Positions 16,795-25,722 are shown, counted from the stretch's first letter. The stretch: DNA of 64,000 nucleotides from Actinacidiphila acidipaludis (GCF_019890725.1 NZ_JAINZZ010000009.1:124001-188000), one strand, 5' to 3'. Notes: a model not told the origin generated them from the letters alone. A program made the numbers and translations.

Positions 16795-18248
16795 AGGCCG
16801 TACTCCTTCCAGCGCTTGTCCACCAACGCCGCCGTATCGGGATCCGACAGCACCATCTCGGGCCAGCCGCCGTCCCGCGTGTAGCCCTCCTCGGGCAGTT
16901 TGCGGGTGGCGTCGATGCCTGCCTTGCCTCCCCAGAACTGCTGGTAGGAGGCGTGGTCGAGATGGTCCACCGGCCCTTCGACGACCGTCAGGTCGCGCGC
17001 GTAGTCGGTGTTGCCCAGCGCACGCCAGGCCACCTCGTGGAGGTCGTGCACGTCACAGTCGGCGTCCACCACCACGATCAGCTTGGTGAGCGACATCATG
17101 TGCGCTCCCCAGATCGCGTGCATCGTCTTCTGCGCGTGCTTCGGGTACTTCTTCTCGATCGAGACGATCGCACAGTTGTGGAAACCGCCCGCCTCCGGCA
17201 GGTGGTAGTCCACGATGTCCGGCACGATGATCTTCAGCAGCGGCAGGAAGAACCGCTCGGTGGCCCGGCCCAGCGGCCCGTCCTCGGTCGGCGGCCGACC
17301 CACCACGATCGACTGGAACAGCGGCCGCTTGCGCATCGTCACACAGTCGATGGTGAGCGCGGGGAACGGTTCCTGCGGGGTGTAGAAGCCCGTGTGGTCG
17401 CCGAACGGCCCCTCGGGCAGCATCGTCCCGGGCTCCAGCCAGCCCTCCAGCACCACCTCGGCCTGCGCGGGCACCTGCAGCGGCACCGTCTTGCAGTCGA
17501 CCAGCTCCACCCGCTTGCCCTGCACGAAACCGGCGAAGAGGTACTCGTCGATGTCCCCGGGCAGCGGCGCCGTCGAGGCGTAGGTGACCGCGGGCGGGCA
17601 GCCGAAGGCGATCGCCACCGGCAGCCGTTCGCCCCGGCGCTGGGCCACCTGGTAGTGGTTGCGGCTGTCCTTGTGGATCTGCCAGTGCATGCCGATGGTG
17701 CGGCGGTCGTGCCGCTGCAGCCGGTACAGGCCCAGGTTGCGGACGCCGGTCTCGGGGTCCTTGGTGTGCGTCAGGCCCAGGTTGAAGAACGAACCGCCGT
17801 CCTGCGGCCAGGTGAAGAGCGCGGGCAGCTTGTCCAGGTCGACGTCGTCGCCGGTGAGCACGACCTCCTGCACCGGCGCGTCGCCCGCCTTCACCTTCTT
17901 CGGCGGAACGTGCATCATCCCGGCGAGCTTGCCGAACGCCTCGCGCACGCCGACGAAGCCGTGCGGCAGTTCGGGCTTGAGCAGCCCGGCGATCTTGTCG
18001 CTGATGTCGGAGTAGGCGTTCAGGCCCAGCGCCTTCAGCAACCGGCGGTCGGTGCCGTAGACGTTCATCGCCAGCGGGGCGACCGAGCCGCGCACGTTCT
18101 CGAAGAGCAGCGCGGGGCCGCCGGCCTTGTTGACCCGGTCGGTGATCTCGCCGACCTCCAGGTACGGGTCGACCTCGGCGGTGATCCGGCGCAGGTCGCC
18201 GTCCTTCTCCAGTGCCCGGAGGAACGAGCGGAGATCGTCGTAAGCCAT
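16791..18248 (-). CDS. mqnL: UbiD-family menaquinone biosynthesis decarboxylase (MqnL)
   Basis: A 485-residue prenyl-FMN-dependent decarboxylase expected to remove the naphthoate carboxylate in the late futalosine pathway, with UbiX supplying the cofactor. The N-terminal DLRSFLRALEKDGDLRRI, the central segment with E-x-P and PEGPFGDHTGFYTP, and the R/E pair regions match UbiD/UbiD-like enzymes. ATG 18248 gives the normal family length; an open frame to 18563 is rejected. Translation is coupled by GTGA to the mini-ORFs and so to mqnP. Confidence 0.93.
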   Translation of the reverse strand: MAYDDLRSFLRALEKDGDLRRITAEVDPYLEVGEITDRVNKAGGPALLFENVRGSVAPLAMNVYGTDRRLLKALGLNAYSDISDKIAGLLKPELPHGFVGVREAFGKLAGMMHVPPKKVKAGDAPVQEVVLTGDDVDLDKLPALFTWPQDGGSFFNLGLTHTKDPETGVRNLGLYRLQRHDRRTIGMHWQIHKDSRNHYQVAQRRGERLPVAIAFGCPPAVTYASTAPLPGDIDEYLFAGFVQGKRVELVDCKTVPLQVPAQAEVVLEGWLEPGTMLPEGPFGDHTGFYTPQEPFPALTIDCVTMRKRPLFQSIVVGRPPTEDGPLGRATERFFLPLLKIIVPDIVDYHLPEAGGFHNCAIVSIEKKYPKHAQKTMHAIWGAHMMSLTKLIVVVDADCDVHDLHEVAWRALGNTDYARDLTVVEGPVDHLDHASYQQFWGGKAGIDATRKLPEEGYTRDGGWPEMVLSDPDTAALVDKRWKEYGL

Positions 18249-18338
18249 GGGCTCAGTCTTCCATTCCGTGCACGCCGTACGCTTGGGGGTCGTCGCGGGG
18301 TGGTTCGGAGCCCCGCAACTCGAGGGGGACACCGAACC

Positions 18339-18740
18339 GTGTTGCGCTACCTGCCGTACCTCGTGCTGTTCGCGCTGTGGATCTACGCCTTCGTGGACTG
18401 CCTGGGCACGCCCGAGCGGGACGTGCGCGGGTTGCCCAAGGTGGTCTGGGTGCTCATCATCCTGTTCTTCGGCACCGTGCTGATCGGTCCGCTCGCCTGG
18501 CTGCTGATAGGCCGGCGCCGCGGCCGGGTGGGGCCCGCGGGCGCGACGCCCGCCGAGTGGCACCGCGCGAACCGGGCCGACCGCGGCGACCGCCCCGGTC
18601 CTGCCGGGCAGCCGCTGCGGGCGCCATCCGAGGACTGGATCCCGCCGGACGACAACCCCGCGTTCCTGCGTTCACTGAGCGAGCGGCTCAACCAGAACCG
18701 CCGGGACGGCGACGGCCGCCCCTCCGCCGAGGGCGAGTGA
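18339..18740 (+). CDS. PLD nuclease N-terminal domain (PLDc_N) membrane protein
   Basis: A 133-residue protein with two helices (LPYLVLFALWIYAFVDCL and VVWVLIILFFGTVLIGPLAWLLIG) in the PLDc_N arrangement, then a charged, Pro-rich cytosolic tail ending in PPDDNPAFLRSLSERLN. The GTG start at 18339 has GAGGGGG 10 bases upstream. It is divergent from mqnL and convergent with ccsB. Function is unknown; such proteins are often membrane anchors or immunity-like partners. Confidence 0.88.
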   Translation: MLRYLPYLVLFALWIYAFVDCLGTPERDVRGLPKVVWVLIILFFGTVLIGPLAWLLIGRRRGRVGPAGATPAEWHRANRADRGDRPGPAGQPLRAPSEDWIPPDDNPAFLRSLSERLNQNRRDGDGRPSAEGE

Positions 18741-18751
18741 CCTCCCCCGGC

Positions 18752-18770
18752 CGAAGAGCGGCCCTCTTCG
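18752..18770. terminator. Hairpin between convergent PLDc_N gene and ccsB
   Basis: A 7-bp perfect stem CGAAGAG/CTCTTCG with a 5-base loop, placed directly between the two stops. Modest stability, but the position fits a shared terminator. Confidence 0.55.
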
Positions 18771-19874
18771 TCACACCCCGGCGTAGGAGTGCTTGCCGGT
18801 CACGAAGATGTTCACGCCGTAGTAGTTGAAGAGGAAGCAGGCGAACGCGGCCAGCGCCAGGTAGGCGGCCTTGCGGCCCTTCCAGCCGGCCGTCGCGCGG
18901 GCGTGCAGGTAACCGGCGTACGCGACCCAGGTGATGAACGACCAGGTCTCCTTCGGGTCCCACTCCCAGTAGTGGCCCCACGCCGCCTGCGCCCAGATCG
19001 CGCCGGCGATGATCGTGAACGTCCACAGCGGGAAGACCAGCGCGTTCATCCGGTACGCGAACTTGTCCAGGGTCGCCGCGGACGGCAGCCGGCGCATGAT
19101 GTCGCCCCAGCGCCCCTCCTGGGCCCGGCCGGCGGTCAGCGCCACCTCGAAGTGGTCCCGGAACAGGTACAGCAGGCTGCCGACGGCCGCCAGGTAGAAC
19201 ACCGCGCCGGAGATGATCGCGCAGGACACGTGGATCCACAGCCAGTACGAGTGCAGCGCCGGCACGAGCTGGTCGCTGGAGGTGTAGAGCACCGACAGGG
19301 CCAGGCCCAGGTCCAGCAGCACGGTCGTGGTGAGGAACAGCCCGATCCAGCGGACGTCCTTCTTCAGCGCGAGCAGCAGCAGGTACGCGCCGACCGCGAC
19401 CATGCCGAAGGTCGTGGAGAACTCGTACATGTTGCCCCACGGCGCGCGCTGCACCGAGGCCGCACGCAGCGCGACGCCGCCGAAGTGCAGCAGCCAGGCG
19501 AGGATCGTGAAGGAGACCGCGATCCTGCCGTACAGGTCGCCCCGCTCGGAGCTTCCGGCCGCGCCCGGGCCGTCGGCGATCCCGCGGTCGCTCGCCGACG
19601 CGCGGGTGACGACCTTGGGCCGTTCCAGGGTGGTGGTGCCGCCGCGCGTGGTGACCTTGACGGCCACCCCGCCCGCGGCGCCCTGCCCGCCCTCCCCCTG
19701 ACCCGCCGCCTCGGCGGTCAGCGCGGCGGACTGCGTGGCGATCTTGCTGCGACCGCCGAACACCCACTCGGCCAGATGCCCGAGGAAGGCGAGCGCGTAG
19801 ACGAACATCGCCGAGCGGATGAGGTAGTTGCTGTAGTTCGCGAAGTTCTCGTTGACCGCGGCAGCGATGTTCAC
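18771..19874 (-). CDS. ccsB: Cytochrome c biogenesis protein CcsB (ResC/CcsA)
   Basis: Haem-export half of the system II cytochrome c synthetase. It has 367 residues with six to eight helices. The haem-handling WWD-type motif is WGHYWEWDPKETWSFITW, and flanking histidines lie in SYWLWIHVSCAIISG and near the C-terminus. It overlaps the end of resB by 4 bases (ATGA), so it is translationally coupled with its partner. It is the last gene of the resA-ccdA-resB-ccsB operon. A Ser/Gly/Thr-rich loop at about residues 40-110 is longer than in many homologues. Confidence 0.96.
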   Translation of the reverse strand: MNIAAAVNENFANYSNYLIRSAMFVYALAFLGHLAEWVFGGRSKIATQSAALTAEAAGQGEGGQGAAGGVAVKVTTRGGTTTLERPKVVTRASASDRGIADGPGAAGSSERGDLYGRIAVSFTILAWLLHFGGVALRAASVQRAPWGNMYEFSTTFGMVAVGAYLLLLALKKDVRWIGLFLTTTVLLDLGLALSVLYTSSDQLVPALHSYWLWIHVSCAIISGAVFYLAAVGSLLYLFRDHFEVALTAGRAQEGRWGDIMRRLPSAATLDKFAYRMNALVFPLWTFTIIAGAIWAQAAWGHYWEWDPKETWSFITWVAYAGYLHARATAGWKGRKAAYLALAAFACFLFNYYGVNIFVTGKHSYAGV

Positions 19875-21604
19875 GCGCGGGCTCCTTCGTCTGCGGGCTG
19901 AGGGGCGGAATCGTCGGGGAGGCCGTCGTCGGCCGGGTCGCCGGGGTCCGGTTTCGCGGGTGCGTCCGGCTGGAGCTGCAGGGCGACGTCGCCGAGCTCG
20001 TCGGCGATGCGGGCGGACTCGCTGCGGCCGAGGCCGCCCATCTCCACGAGCGTGTCGCCGCCCTCGGAGGGCACCGCGCGCACCCAGATCCGGCGGCGCT
20101 GGATGAACAGCGAGCCCATCAGGCCGAGGATCGCGGCCGCGCCGCTGAACAGGGCCCAGTCGTTGCCGGCCTGGTGGGAGACGGTGAAGCTGGCCCAGGT
20201 CTTGACCCCGTCGAAGGTCAGGGTGCCGCGGCCGTCCGGCAGCACGATCCGGCCGCCGGGAGTGAGCGCGTCACCCCTCATCCCGGACTTGCTGCCGATG
20301 TCGAGCTGTTTCATGTGGGTGGTGTCGAGCTGGTACACGTTCTGCGCGATGCCCGAGTCGATGCCCAGGTCACCGTGGAACGCGGACAGCCACAGGATCG
20401 GGTGGTCGAGCGCGGGGAACACCGACCGGGGGCCCAGCGCGGTGTCACCGGTGGGGGTGAAGAACCCGGTGAAGCCGAGCTCGTCCGGCTTGCCGTCCTT
20501 GCCGAGCGCGTCCGGGACCTTGACCACGCCGGTCGCCGTCCCGTTGTTGTCCTGCGGCAGGAACGGCACCGGGCCGTGGAACGCGACGTTGCCCTGGCCG
20601 TCCCGCACGGTGACCACCGGCGCGTAGCCGTGCGAGATCAGGTAGACCTTCTCGCCGCCGATGCTCAGCGGGTGGTTGACGGAGATGGAACCCTTCACCG
20701 GCTTGCCGTCGGCGCCGTTCCAGTAGTGGATGTTGGCCCGGAACATCCGGGCGGAACCACGCTCGGGGCCGCTGGTGGCGTAGGCCGCGTCGAAGCTGTC
20801 CAGGTTGAAGCCGAACGGCTTCAGGTCGTCCTTGCCGTACAGCGTGCCGCCGTTGAAGTCGTCGTACTGCGTCGGGTTGTTGGTGAAGCCGTCGCCCTCG
20901 ACGATCAGCTTGCCGCCCGAGGCCCCTTCCAGTGAGGTGGCCGCGAAGGCGATCAGCAGCCCGAACAACGCCACGTGGAACAGCAGGTTGCCGGCCTCGC
21001 GCAGGTAGCCCTTCTCGCCCGCCACCGAACTGCCGGACGTGCTGGTGCGGAAGCGGCGGCCACGCAGCGCGCGTTCGGCGGCGGCCGTGACCTGCTCGGG
21101 CGTGGCGTCGGTGTGCCAGGTGCTGTAGGCGGGCAGCCGGGTCAGGTTGCGCGGCGCGGCCGGCGGCTTCGACCGGAGCTGCCCGACGAACTGCCAGGTG
21201 CGCGGGACGATGCAGCCGGCCAGCGAGACGAACAGCAGGATGTAGATCGCGGAGAACCACGGCGAGCTGTAGACGTGGAACATCCCCAGCCGCTCGTACA
21301 GCGGCGTGATCGTGGGGTGCTTCTGCTTGAACGCGTCGACCTTGAGCTGGTCGGAGTGCTGCGGGATCAGCGACCCGGGGATCGCCGCCAGCGACAGCAG
21401 GAAGAGCAGGATCAGCGCCACCCGCATGGACGTGAGCTGGCGCCACATCCAGCGCAGCCAGCCGATCACGCCGAGCCCGGGCGTCTGCGCCAGGGTGTCG
21501 GTCGGCTGGGTACTGAGCTGCGCGCCGGCCGCCCCGAGTTCCTCGTTCTCGGACGTGGCGGGGGGCGCCTCCGGGTCGCCGCCGTTCTTCTGCGTGATGC
21601 TCAT
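19871..21604 (-). CDS. resB: Cytochrome c biogenesis protein ResB (Ccs1)
   Basis: Partner of CcsB that positions apocytochrome c and haem outside the membrane. It has 577 residues, with helices near residues 60-80, 115-135 and 205-225, a large extracytoplasmic domain, and a final helix before the basic IQRRRIWVRA. The Pro/Asp-rich C-terminal tail (DAPAKPDPGDPADDG) is cytosolic. The start is ATG 21604, 4 bases beyond the ccdA stop; it overlaps ccsB by 4 bases. Confidence 0.95.
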   Translation of the reverse strand: MSITQKNGGDPEAPPATSENEELGAAGAQLSTQPTDTLAQTPGLGVIGWLRWMWRQLTSMRVALILLFLLSLAAIPGSLIPQHSDQLKVDAFKQKHPTITPLYERLGMFHVYSSPWFSAIYILLFVSLAGCIVPRTWQFVGQLRSKPPAAPRNLTRLPAYSTWHTDATPEQVTAAAERALRGRRFRTSTSGSSVAGEKGYLREAGNLLFHVALFGLLIAFAATSLEGASGGKLIVEGDGFTNNPTQYDDFNGGTLYGKDDLKPFGFNLDSFDAAYATSGPERGSARMFRANIHYWNGADGKPVKGSISVNHPLSIGGEKVYLISHGYAPVVTVRDGQGNVAFHGPVPFLPQDNNGTATGVVKVPDALGKDGKPDELGFTGFFTPTGDTALGPRSVFPALDHPILWLSAFHGDLGIDSGIAQNVYQLDTTHMKQLDIGSKSGMRGDALTPGGRIVLPDGRGTLTFDGVKTWASFTVSHQAGNDWALFSGAAAILGLMGSLFIQRRRIWVRAVPSEGGDTLVEMGGLGRSESARIADELGDVALQLQPDAPAKPDPGDPADDGLPDDSAPQPADEGARA

Positions 21605-21608
21605 GGGT

Positions 21609-22382
21609 TCAGACCCCTGGGGTGAAGCTGCTCGACCAGATCTGCATCTGGTAGGTGATGTGGTCCCACACGCCGGTCACCAGCAGGACGCCGACGGCGA
21701 CGAGCATGCCGCCGCCCAGCCGCATGACCCACACGTAGTGGCGCTTGACCCACGCGAACGCGCCGAGGGTTCGGCGGAAGGCGACAGCCGCGACGATGAA
21801 CGGCACGCCCAGACCTAGACAGTAGAACACCATCAGCAGGGCGCCCCGCCCGGCACTGGCGTCCTGGAAGGCGAGCGTGTTGACCGCGCCGAGGGTGGGC
21901 CCGATGCACGGCGTCCAGCCGAGGCCGAAGAGCACACCGAGCACCGGCGCCCCGGCCAGGCCCATGGCGGGCTTGATGTGGAAGCGGAACTCGCGCTGGG
22001 TCACACCGCCGACGAACCCCATGAAGGCCAGGCCGAGCACGATGGTGAGCCCGCCGAAGACCTTCGTCAGCACGTCCCGGTGTTCCTGCAGGGTCATGCC
22101 GAAGTTGCCGAACAGGGCGCCGCCGGAGACGAACACGGCACTGAAGCCGAGCACGAACAGCGAGGCGCCCGCCACCATCCGGCCGCGCCGGGCCTCGCCG
22201 AGATCGGTGCCGGTGACTCCGGTCACATAGGACAGGTAGCCGGGGACCAGAGGCAACACGCAGGGCGAGAAGAAGGAGATGAGCCCCGCGAACATCGCGA
22301 CGGGGATCGCGGCCAGCAGCGCTCCGGTGAGCACCGTCTGGCTGGGGTCCGCCGCGAGGACGCTCATCGTGCCGCCGGCCAC
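21609..22382 (-). CDS. ccdA: Thiol-disulfide carrier CcdA
   Basis: A six-helix membrane protein that passes electrons from cytosolic thioredoxin to ResA for apocytochrome c reduction. It has 257 residues. The two redox cysteines lie in the expected helix-1 and helix-4 motifs: PCVLPL (C41) and TPCIGPTLG (C159). GTG 22382 lies 1 base after the resA stop with GGAG 8 bases upstream; an internal ATG five codons later has a poorer site. Confidence 0.95.
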   Translation of the reverse strand: MAGGTMSVLAADPSQTVLTGALLAAIPVAMFAGLISFFSPCVLPLVPGYLSYVTGVTGTDLGEARRGRMVAGASLFVLGFSAVFVSGGALFGNFGMTLQEHRDVLTKVFGGLTIVLGLAFMGFVGGVTQREFRFHIKPAMGLAGAPVLGVLFGLGWTPCIGPTLGAVNTLAFQDASAGRGALLMVFYCLGLGVPFIVAAVAFRRTLGAFAWVKRHYVWVMRLGGGMLVAVGVLLVTGVWDHITYQMQIWSSSFTPGV

Positions 22383-22383
22383 G

Positions 22384-22995
22384 TCACTTCTCCGCGGCGA
22401 TCGGGTCGATCAGCTGGTTCAGTTCGTCCACGCTCAGCGCCTTCAGCACGCGCGCCGCGATGCGCCCCTGCCGGTCGACGACCAGGGTGGACGGAATGGC
22501 CTGCGGGTTGAGGGTGCCGTCGGGGAACTGCCCGATCAGCTTGCCGTACGGGTCGTAGAAGCTCGGGTACCCGATGCCGAACCGCTTGTCGAAGCTGACC
22601 GCGTTGCTCACGTCGAGATCACGGGTGTTGATGCCGAGGAACTGCACGCCCTTGGTCTCGTCGCTCTTGGCGACCTGGGCCAGGTTGGGCGCCTCGGCAC
22701 GGCAGGGCGAGCACCACGAGCCCCACACGTTGATCACCACGACCTTGCCCTTGTACGCGGAGAGCTGCGCGGTGCCCCCGTCGACGGTCTTGCCGCCGAG
22801 TGCGGGCGCGGGCTTGCGGTCGGCCGGCTTGACGGTGATGATCTCGCCGCTGCCGCCGACGAAGTTGGTGCCGTCCTTGGGCGACGAGGACGAGCCGGAC
22901 GAGCAGGCGGCCGCGGACAGCACAAGTGCGGCGCCGGCGGCGAGGGCCGCGGCGCCGCGGACGGCGCGGCGCCGGGGGGCGCGCGTAGGACTCAT
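22384..22995 (-). CDS. resA: Thiol-disulfide oxidoreductase ResA (TlpA family), lipoprotein
   Basis: A 203-residue extracytoplasmic thioredoxin-fold protein that reduces apocytochrome c CXXCH thiols. The lipobox ends at C31 (LVLSAAAC), followed by a Ser linker. The redox pair is WCSPC (C95, C98), with the cis-Pro loop in PQAIPSTLVV. It is the first gene of the cytochrome c maturation operon; ccdA starts 1 base after the stop. The 105-base gap upstream would hold the operon promoter. Confidence 0.95.
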   Translation of the reverse strand: MSPTRAPRRRAVRGAAALAAGAALVLSAAACSSGSSSSPKDGTNFVGGSGEIITVKPADRKPAPALGGKTVDGGTAQLSAYKGKVVVINVWGSWCSPCRAEAPNLAQVAKSDETKGVQFLGINTRDLDVSNAVSFDKRFGIGYPSFYDPYGKLIGQFPDGTLNPQAIPSTLVVDRQGRIAARVLKALSVDELNQLIDPIAAEK

Positions 22996-23076
22996 GTGAA
23001 AAGTTTCGCATGGCCCTTGTGGCGATCTGTCGCACCCCCGGCACCGACCCCAAAAACGGCAATTGCCCCAAGTAAG

Positions 23077-23116
23077 GATCAGGTGACGGTCGTCCGATGA
23101 TCAGGTGGCGGTCGTC
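23077..23116 (+). repeat. 18-bp direct repeat at the 3' end of the NodB-like gene
   Basis: GATCAGGTG-(A/G)-CGGTCGTC occurs at 23077-23094 and 23099-23116, a 22-base period with one mismatch. The second copy spans the stop codon of the deacetylase-like gene, so its end was duplicated downstream. Confidence 0.7.
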
Positions 23117-24405
23117 ACAGCCGCCTTCTGCGCACCCGTGGTGGACGTCGCCGACGCCGACATGAAGGTACTCCAGCCTCCGCTCGGCTTCTCGCCGACC
23201 TCCAGCGTCCGCAGGTGGTCCAGCACCGCCGGGTCCTGCGCGTCCAGCCAGTCGACGAACTGCCGGAAGGAGACCAGCCGGACGTCCTTGTTCTTCTCCG
23301 CGACCGACGCGATGTGCTTGAACGCCTCCTCGACGGCGTCCATGTAGATGCCGCCGTTCCACTGCTCGAAGTGGTTGCCGATGTACATGGGCGCCCGGTT
23401 GGTCTCGTACGCCCGCTGGAAGCCGGCGATGTACGAGGCGGTGGCCTGGGTGCGCCACCCCGGGTAGTTGCGCGGGTCGGACTTGGTGGCCGCGTGGGAC
23501 TGGTTGGCCAGCATGTTGTAGTCCATCGACAGCACTTCGAAGGAGTGGCCCGGGAACGGGATGAGCTGCAGCGGCAGGTCCCACACTCCCTGGCGCTTGG
23601 TGGGCCAGATCTGGTTGCCGCCGGGCGAGCTGGCGTCGTACCGCCAGCCCAGCGCCTTGGCGGTGGGCAGCAGGTTGTCCTGGCCGAGCAGACAGGGCGT
23701 GCGGCCGCCGACCAGCTCGGCCTCGTAGTCGAACGGCAGCGGGTCGTGGTCGGTCCAGCCGGTGTGCGTCTTCCACGTGGTGACGAAAGCTTTCGCCTGC
23801 TCGATCTCGCTCTGCCACTGCGTGGCGTCCCAGCGGGCGACGCTTCCCCGGCCGGCGCAGAAGTGGCCGTTGAAGTGGGTGCCGATCTCGTGACCGGACA
23901 GCCAGGCCTGCCGGACGTTGTCCAGCGTCGCCTTGATGTGCTCGTCGGTGAGGTAGCCGATGTCGCTGGCGCCCAGCGGGTTGTTCGGCGGGTCGTAGGC
24001 GGTCTTCTTGCCCTCCGGCAGCAGGTAGAGGCCGGACAGGAAGAAGGTCATGGAGGCGCCGTGGTCGGCCGCCAGCTTGCGGAAGCGCGGGAACAGCCCG
24101 TTCCCGACCTCCCCCGCGCCGTCCCAGGAGAAGATCACGAACTGCGGGGGCGTCTGGCCGGGTTGCAGCCGGTCGACGGTGGGCTGGTTGGGCTGGGCTC
24201 CGGTGTGGGCGGTGGAGCCGTCGCCGATCAGGGTGACGGTGTTCTCGGGCTGGTGGGCGCCGCTGGCGCCGGACTTCTCACCGGTCTTGCGGGCGGGTGG
24301 CGGGGCCGCCTTCTCGCCCTTCTGCGAGCCGCACCCGGCGACGGCGAGTCCCGCGGCGGCTCCGGCGGTGGTGGTCAGCAGTGCCCTTCGGCTCATGAGG
24401 CTCAT
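23101..24405 (-). CDS. Polysaccharide deacetylase-like (NodB-fold) lipoprotein
   Basis: A 434-residue exported protein. A twin-Arg-like start (MSLMSRRALL) precedes a lipobox ending at C25, then a Pro/Gly/Lys linker and a NodB-like domain from about residue 86. The first motif is FSWDGAG (93-98), where canonical NodB has F-D-D-G, so one metal-ligand Asp is missing. The second motif, GHEIGTHFNGH, keeps the His-x3-His pair (H177, H181). ATG 24405 has GGGGA 6 bases upstream. It may bind or modify cell-wall glycans, with activity uncertain. It precedes resA by 105 bases on the same strand. Confidence 0.85.
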   Translation of the reverse strand: MSLMSRRALLTTTAGAAAGLAVAGCGSQKGEKAAPPPARKTGEKSGASGAHQPENTVTLIGDGSTAHTGAQPNQPTVDRLQPGQTPPQFVIFSWDGAGEVGNGLFPRFRKLAADHGASMTFFLSGLYLLPEGKKTAYDPPNNPLGASDIGYLTDEHIKATLDNVRQAWLSGHEIGTHFNGHFCAGRGSVARWDATQWQSEIEQAKAFVTTWKTHTGWTDHDPLPFDYEAELVGGRTPCLLGQDNLLPTAKALGWRYDASSPGGNQIWPTKRQGVWDLPLQLIPFPGHSFEVLSMDYNMLANQSHAATKSDPRNYPGWRTQATASYIAGFQRAYETNRAPMYIGNHFEQWNGGIYMDAVEEAFKHIASVAEKNKDVRLVSFRQFVDWLDAQDPAVLDHLRTLEVGEKPSGGWSTFMSASATSTTGAQKAAVTTAT

Positions 24406-25002
24406 GCGGTCCCCGTTTCTCGCGTCCCGGCCCGACCTGGTCAGGGGGGCCGACTCCGGACAAGAAGAGTGGTCACCCTCCATGACGTCCACAGGTTCCT
24501 CATGGTTACGTCCAATATGACAATATGCTCGGCCGCCTCCCCTGGACGGCCCATCCGTATCACTGGTTCGCCTTCCGCTTTAGCCTCTCCGAGTTATCCC
24601 CCACGCCTTGGCCTCACCCCCCGCGACCCCGAGCGCCCCGCTCCCCCTCATCCCACCCAACTCCCCCCGACCCAGCCACCGGAGTACCCCCTCCCGGGTG
24701 TCCCGGGCACTCCTACGGACCCCGGACTGGCCCCGCCGCCAGCAACCGAGCAAGCCCCGCCAGGGGCGCGGGGTCCCCCAGGCTCCGCCCGGGAGGTGTC
24801 CCCAGTGCGGGCAACCCACCACCGGGCGGAGGACGGGAACGCACCGCAGGGGCATCCCAGAGCCCGAAGGGGCGCGAGGAGCGGCCACCGGGGGGAGGAC
24901 GGCGAGGGCGGCTCGGGGGCACCCCGGAGGCCGTGGGGGGCGCGGGGTGCAGCCCCGAGCGGGGGCCGGGAGGAGGTGGCGGTACCAGCGCGAGCTGGGC
25001 GC
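24406..25002. other. 597-bp gene-free, composition-skewed region
   Basis: I see no convincing gene. The + strand is C-rich from about 24550 to 24790, then G-rich from about 24830 to 24995, with many short GGGGC/GCCCC inverted repeats (e.g. AGCCCCGCCAGGGGCGCGGGG region near 24752). Open frames across it are Pro/Gly/Arg low complexity. The first 100 bases are lower in GC (AATATGACAATATGC, 24518) and probably hold the promoter of the deacetylase-like gene. Confidence 0.6.
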
Positions 25003-25722
25003 CTACGCCCCGTAGGCCTTCCCCGCCCCCTTCACCGGCTTCGCCCCCGCCCTCAAATGCGCCGGCACAAGATCGATCGCCGGCTCGCTGTAGCCGACGG
25101 ACACGATCGCGTCGCCCTGGAACGTGAACGTCGTGAGGCTCGCCAGCGTGCACTGCCGCTTGCGCGGGTCGTGCCACAGACGCCGCTGCTCGGCGAAGGA
25201 CCGGACGACCCAGATCGGCAGCTGGTGGCTGACGCACACCGCCTCGTGGCCGCGCGCCGCGTCCCTGGCCGCGCCGAGCGCCGCCATCATCCGCACGACC
25301 TGCTCGACGTACGGCTCGCCCCAGCTCGGCCGGAACGGGTTCGTCAGGTACCTCCAGTTCGCGGGCTTGCGCAGCGCGCCGTCGCCGACGCCGAAGGTCT
25401 TGCCCTCGAAACGGTTCTCCGCCTCGATGAGCCGCGCGTCCGTAGCGATGGGCAGCCCGTGCGAGGCGGCGATGGGCGCCGCGGTCTCCTGGGCGCGCTC
25501 CAGCGGGGAGGCGACCACGTGGCGGATGTCGCGGCCGGCCAGGTGCTCGGCGACCCGGTCGGCCATCTTCCGGCCGAGCTCGGACAGGTGGTAGCCGGGC
25601 GCCCGCCCGTACAGCACGCCGCCGGGGTTGTGCACCTCGCCGTGACGCATCAGGTGGACGACGGTCAGTTCCTCGCCGGAGGTGCTGCCGGTGCTGCCGT
25701 CGGTACCGGTGGTGCTGCTCAT
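25003..25722 (-). CDS. Histidine phosphatase family protein
   Basis: A 239-residue phosphoglycerate-mutase-like phosphatase. The phosphohistidine motif is LMRHGE (RHG), with the partner Arg in [11 protein letters not shown] and the second His in [13 protein letters not shown] Ser/Thr/Gly-rich leader of about 18 residues precedes the fold. Its ATG overlaps the hemL stop (ATGA), so it is coupled to haem-precursor synthesis, an association common in streptomycetes. The substrate is unknown. Confidence 0.93.
   Translation of the reverse strand: MSSTTGTDGSTGSTSGEELTVVHLMRHGEVHNPGGVLYGRAPGYHLSELGRKMADRVAEHLAGRDIRHVVASPLERAQETAAPIAASHGLPIATDARLIEAENRFEGKTFGVGDGALRKPANWRYLTNPFRPSWGEPYVEQVVRMMAALGAARDAARGHEAVCVSHQLPIWVVRSFAEQRRLWHDPRKRQCTLASLTTFTFQGDAIVSVGYSEPAIDLVPAHLRAGAKPVKGAGKAYGA

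Larger units (their letters stand above)
16606..16796 (-). repeat. 92-bp perfect tandem duplication between mqnL and mqnP
   Basis: Copies at 16606-16697 and 16698-16789 differ at one base only; a 7-base third start follows to 16796. The unit begins and ends in CTGTGAG contexts, so each copy carries a GTG start, 31 codons, a Shine-Dalgarno near its end and a TGA overlapping the next GTG. Near-identity suggests a recent or selected duplication. Confidence 0.95.

Noticed and set aside
15663..18740. 1025-codon open frame on the + strand
   Set aside because: Antisense shadow of mqnP and mqnL caused by G/C-rich third positions; the product is a His/Arg/Gly low-complexity string. Only the last 133 codons are real (PLDc_N gene).
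24580..24888. 102-codon minus-strand frame in the gene-free region
   Set aside because: Pro/Gly/Trp/Arg-rich product with no domain, built from short GC repeats; no ribosome site.
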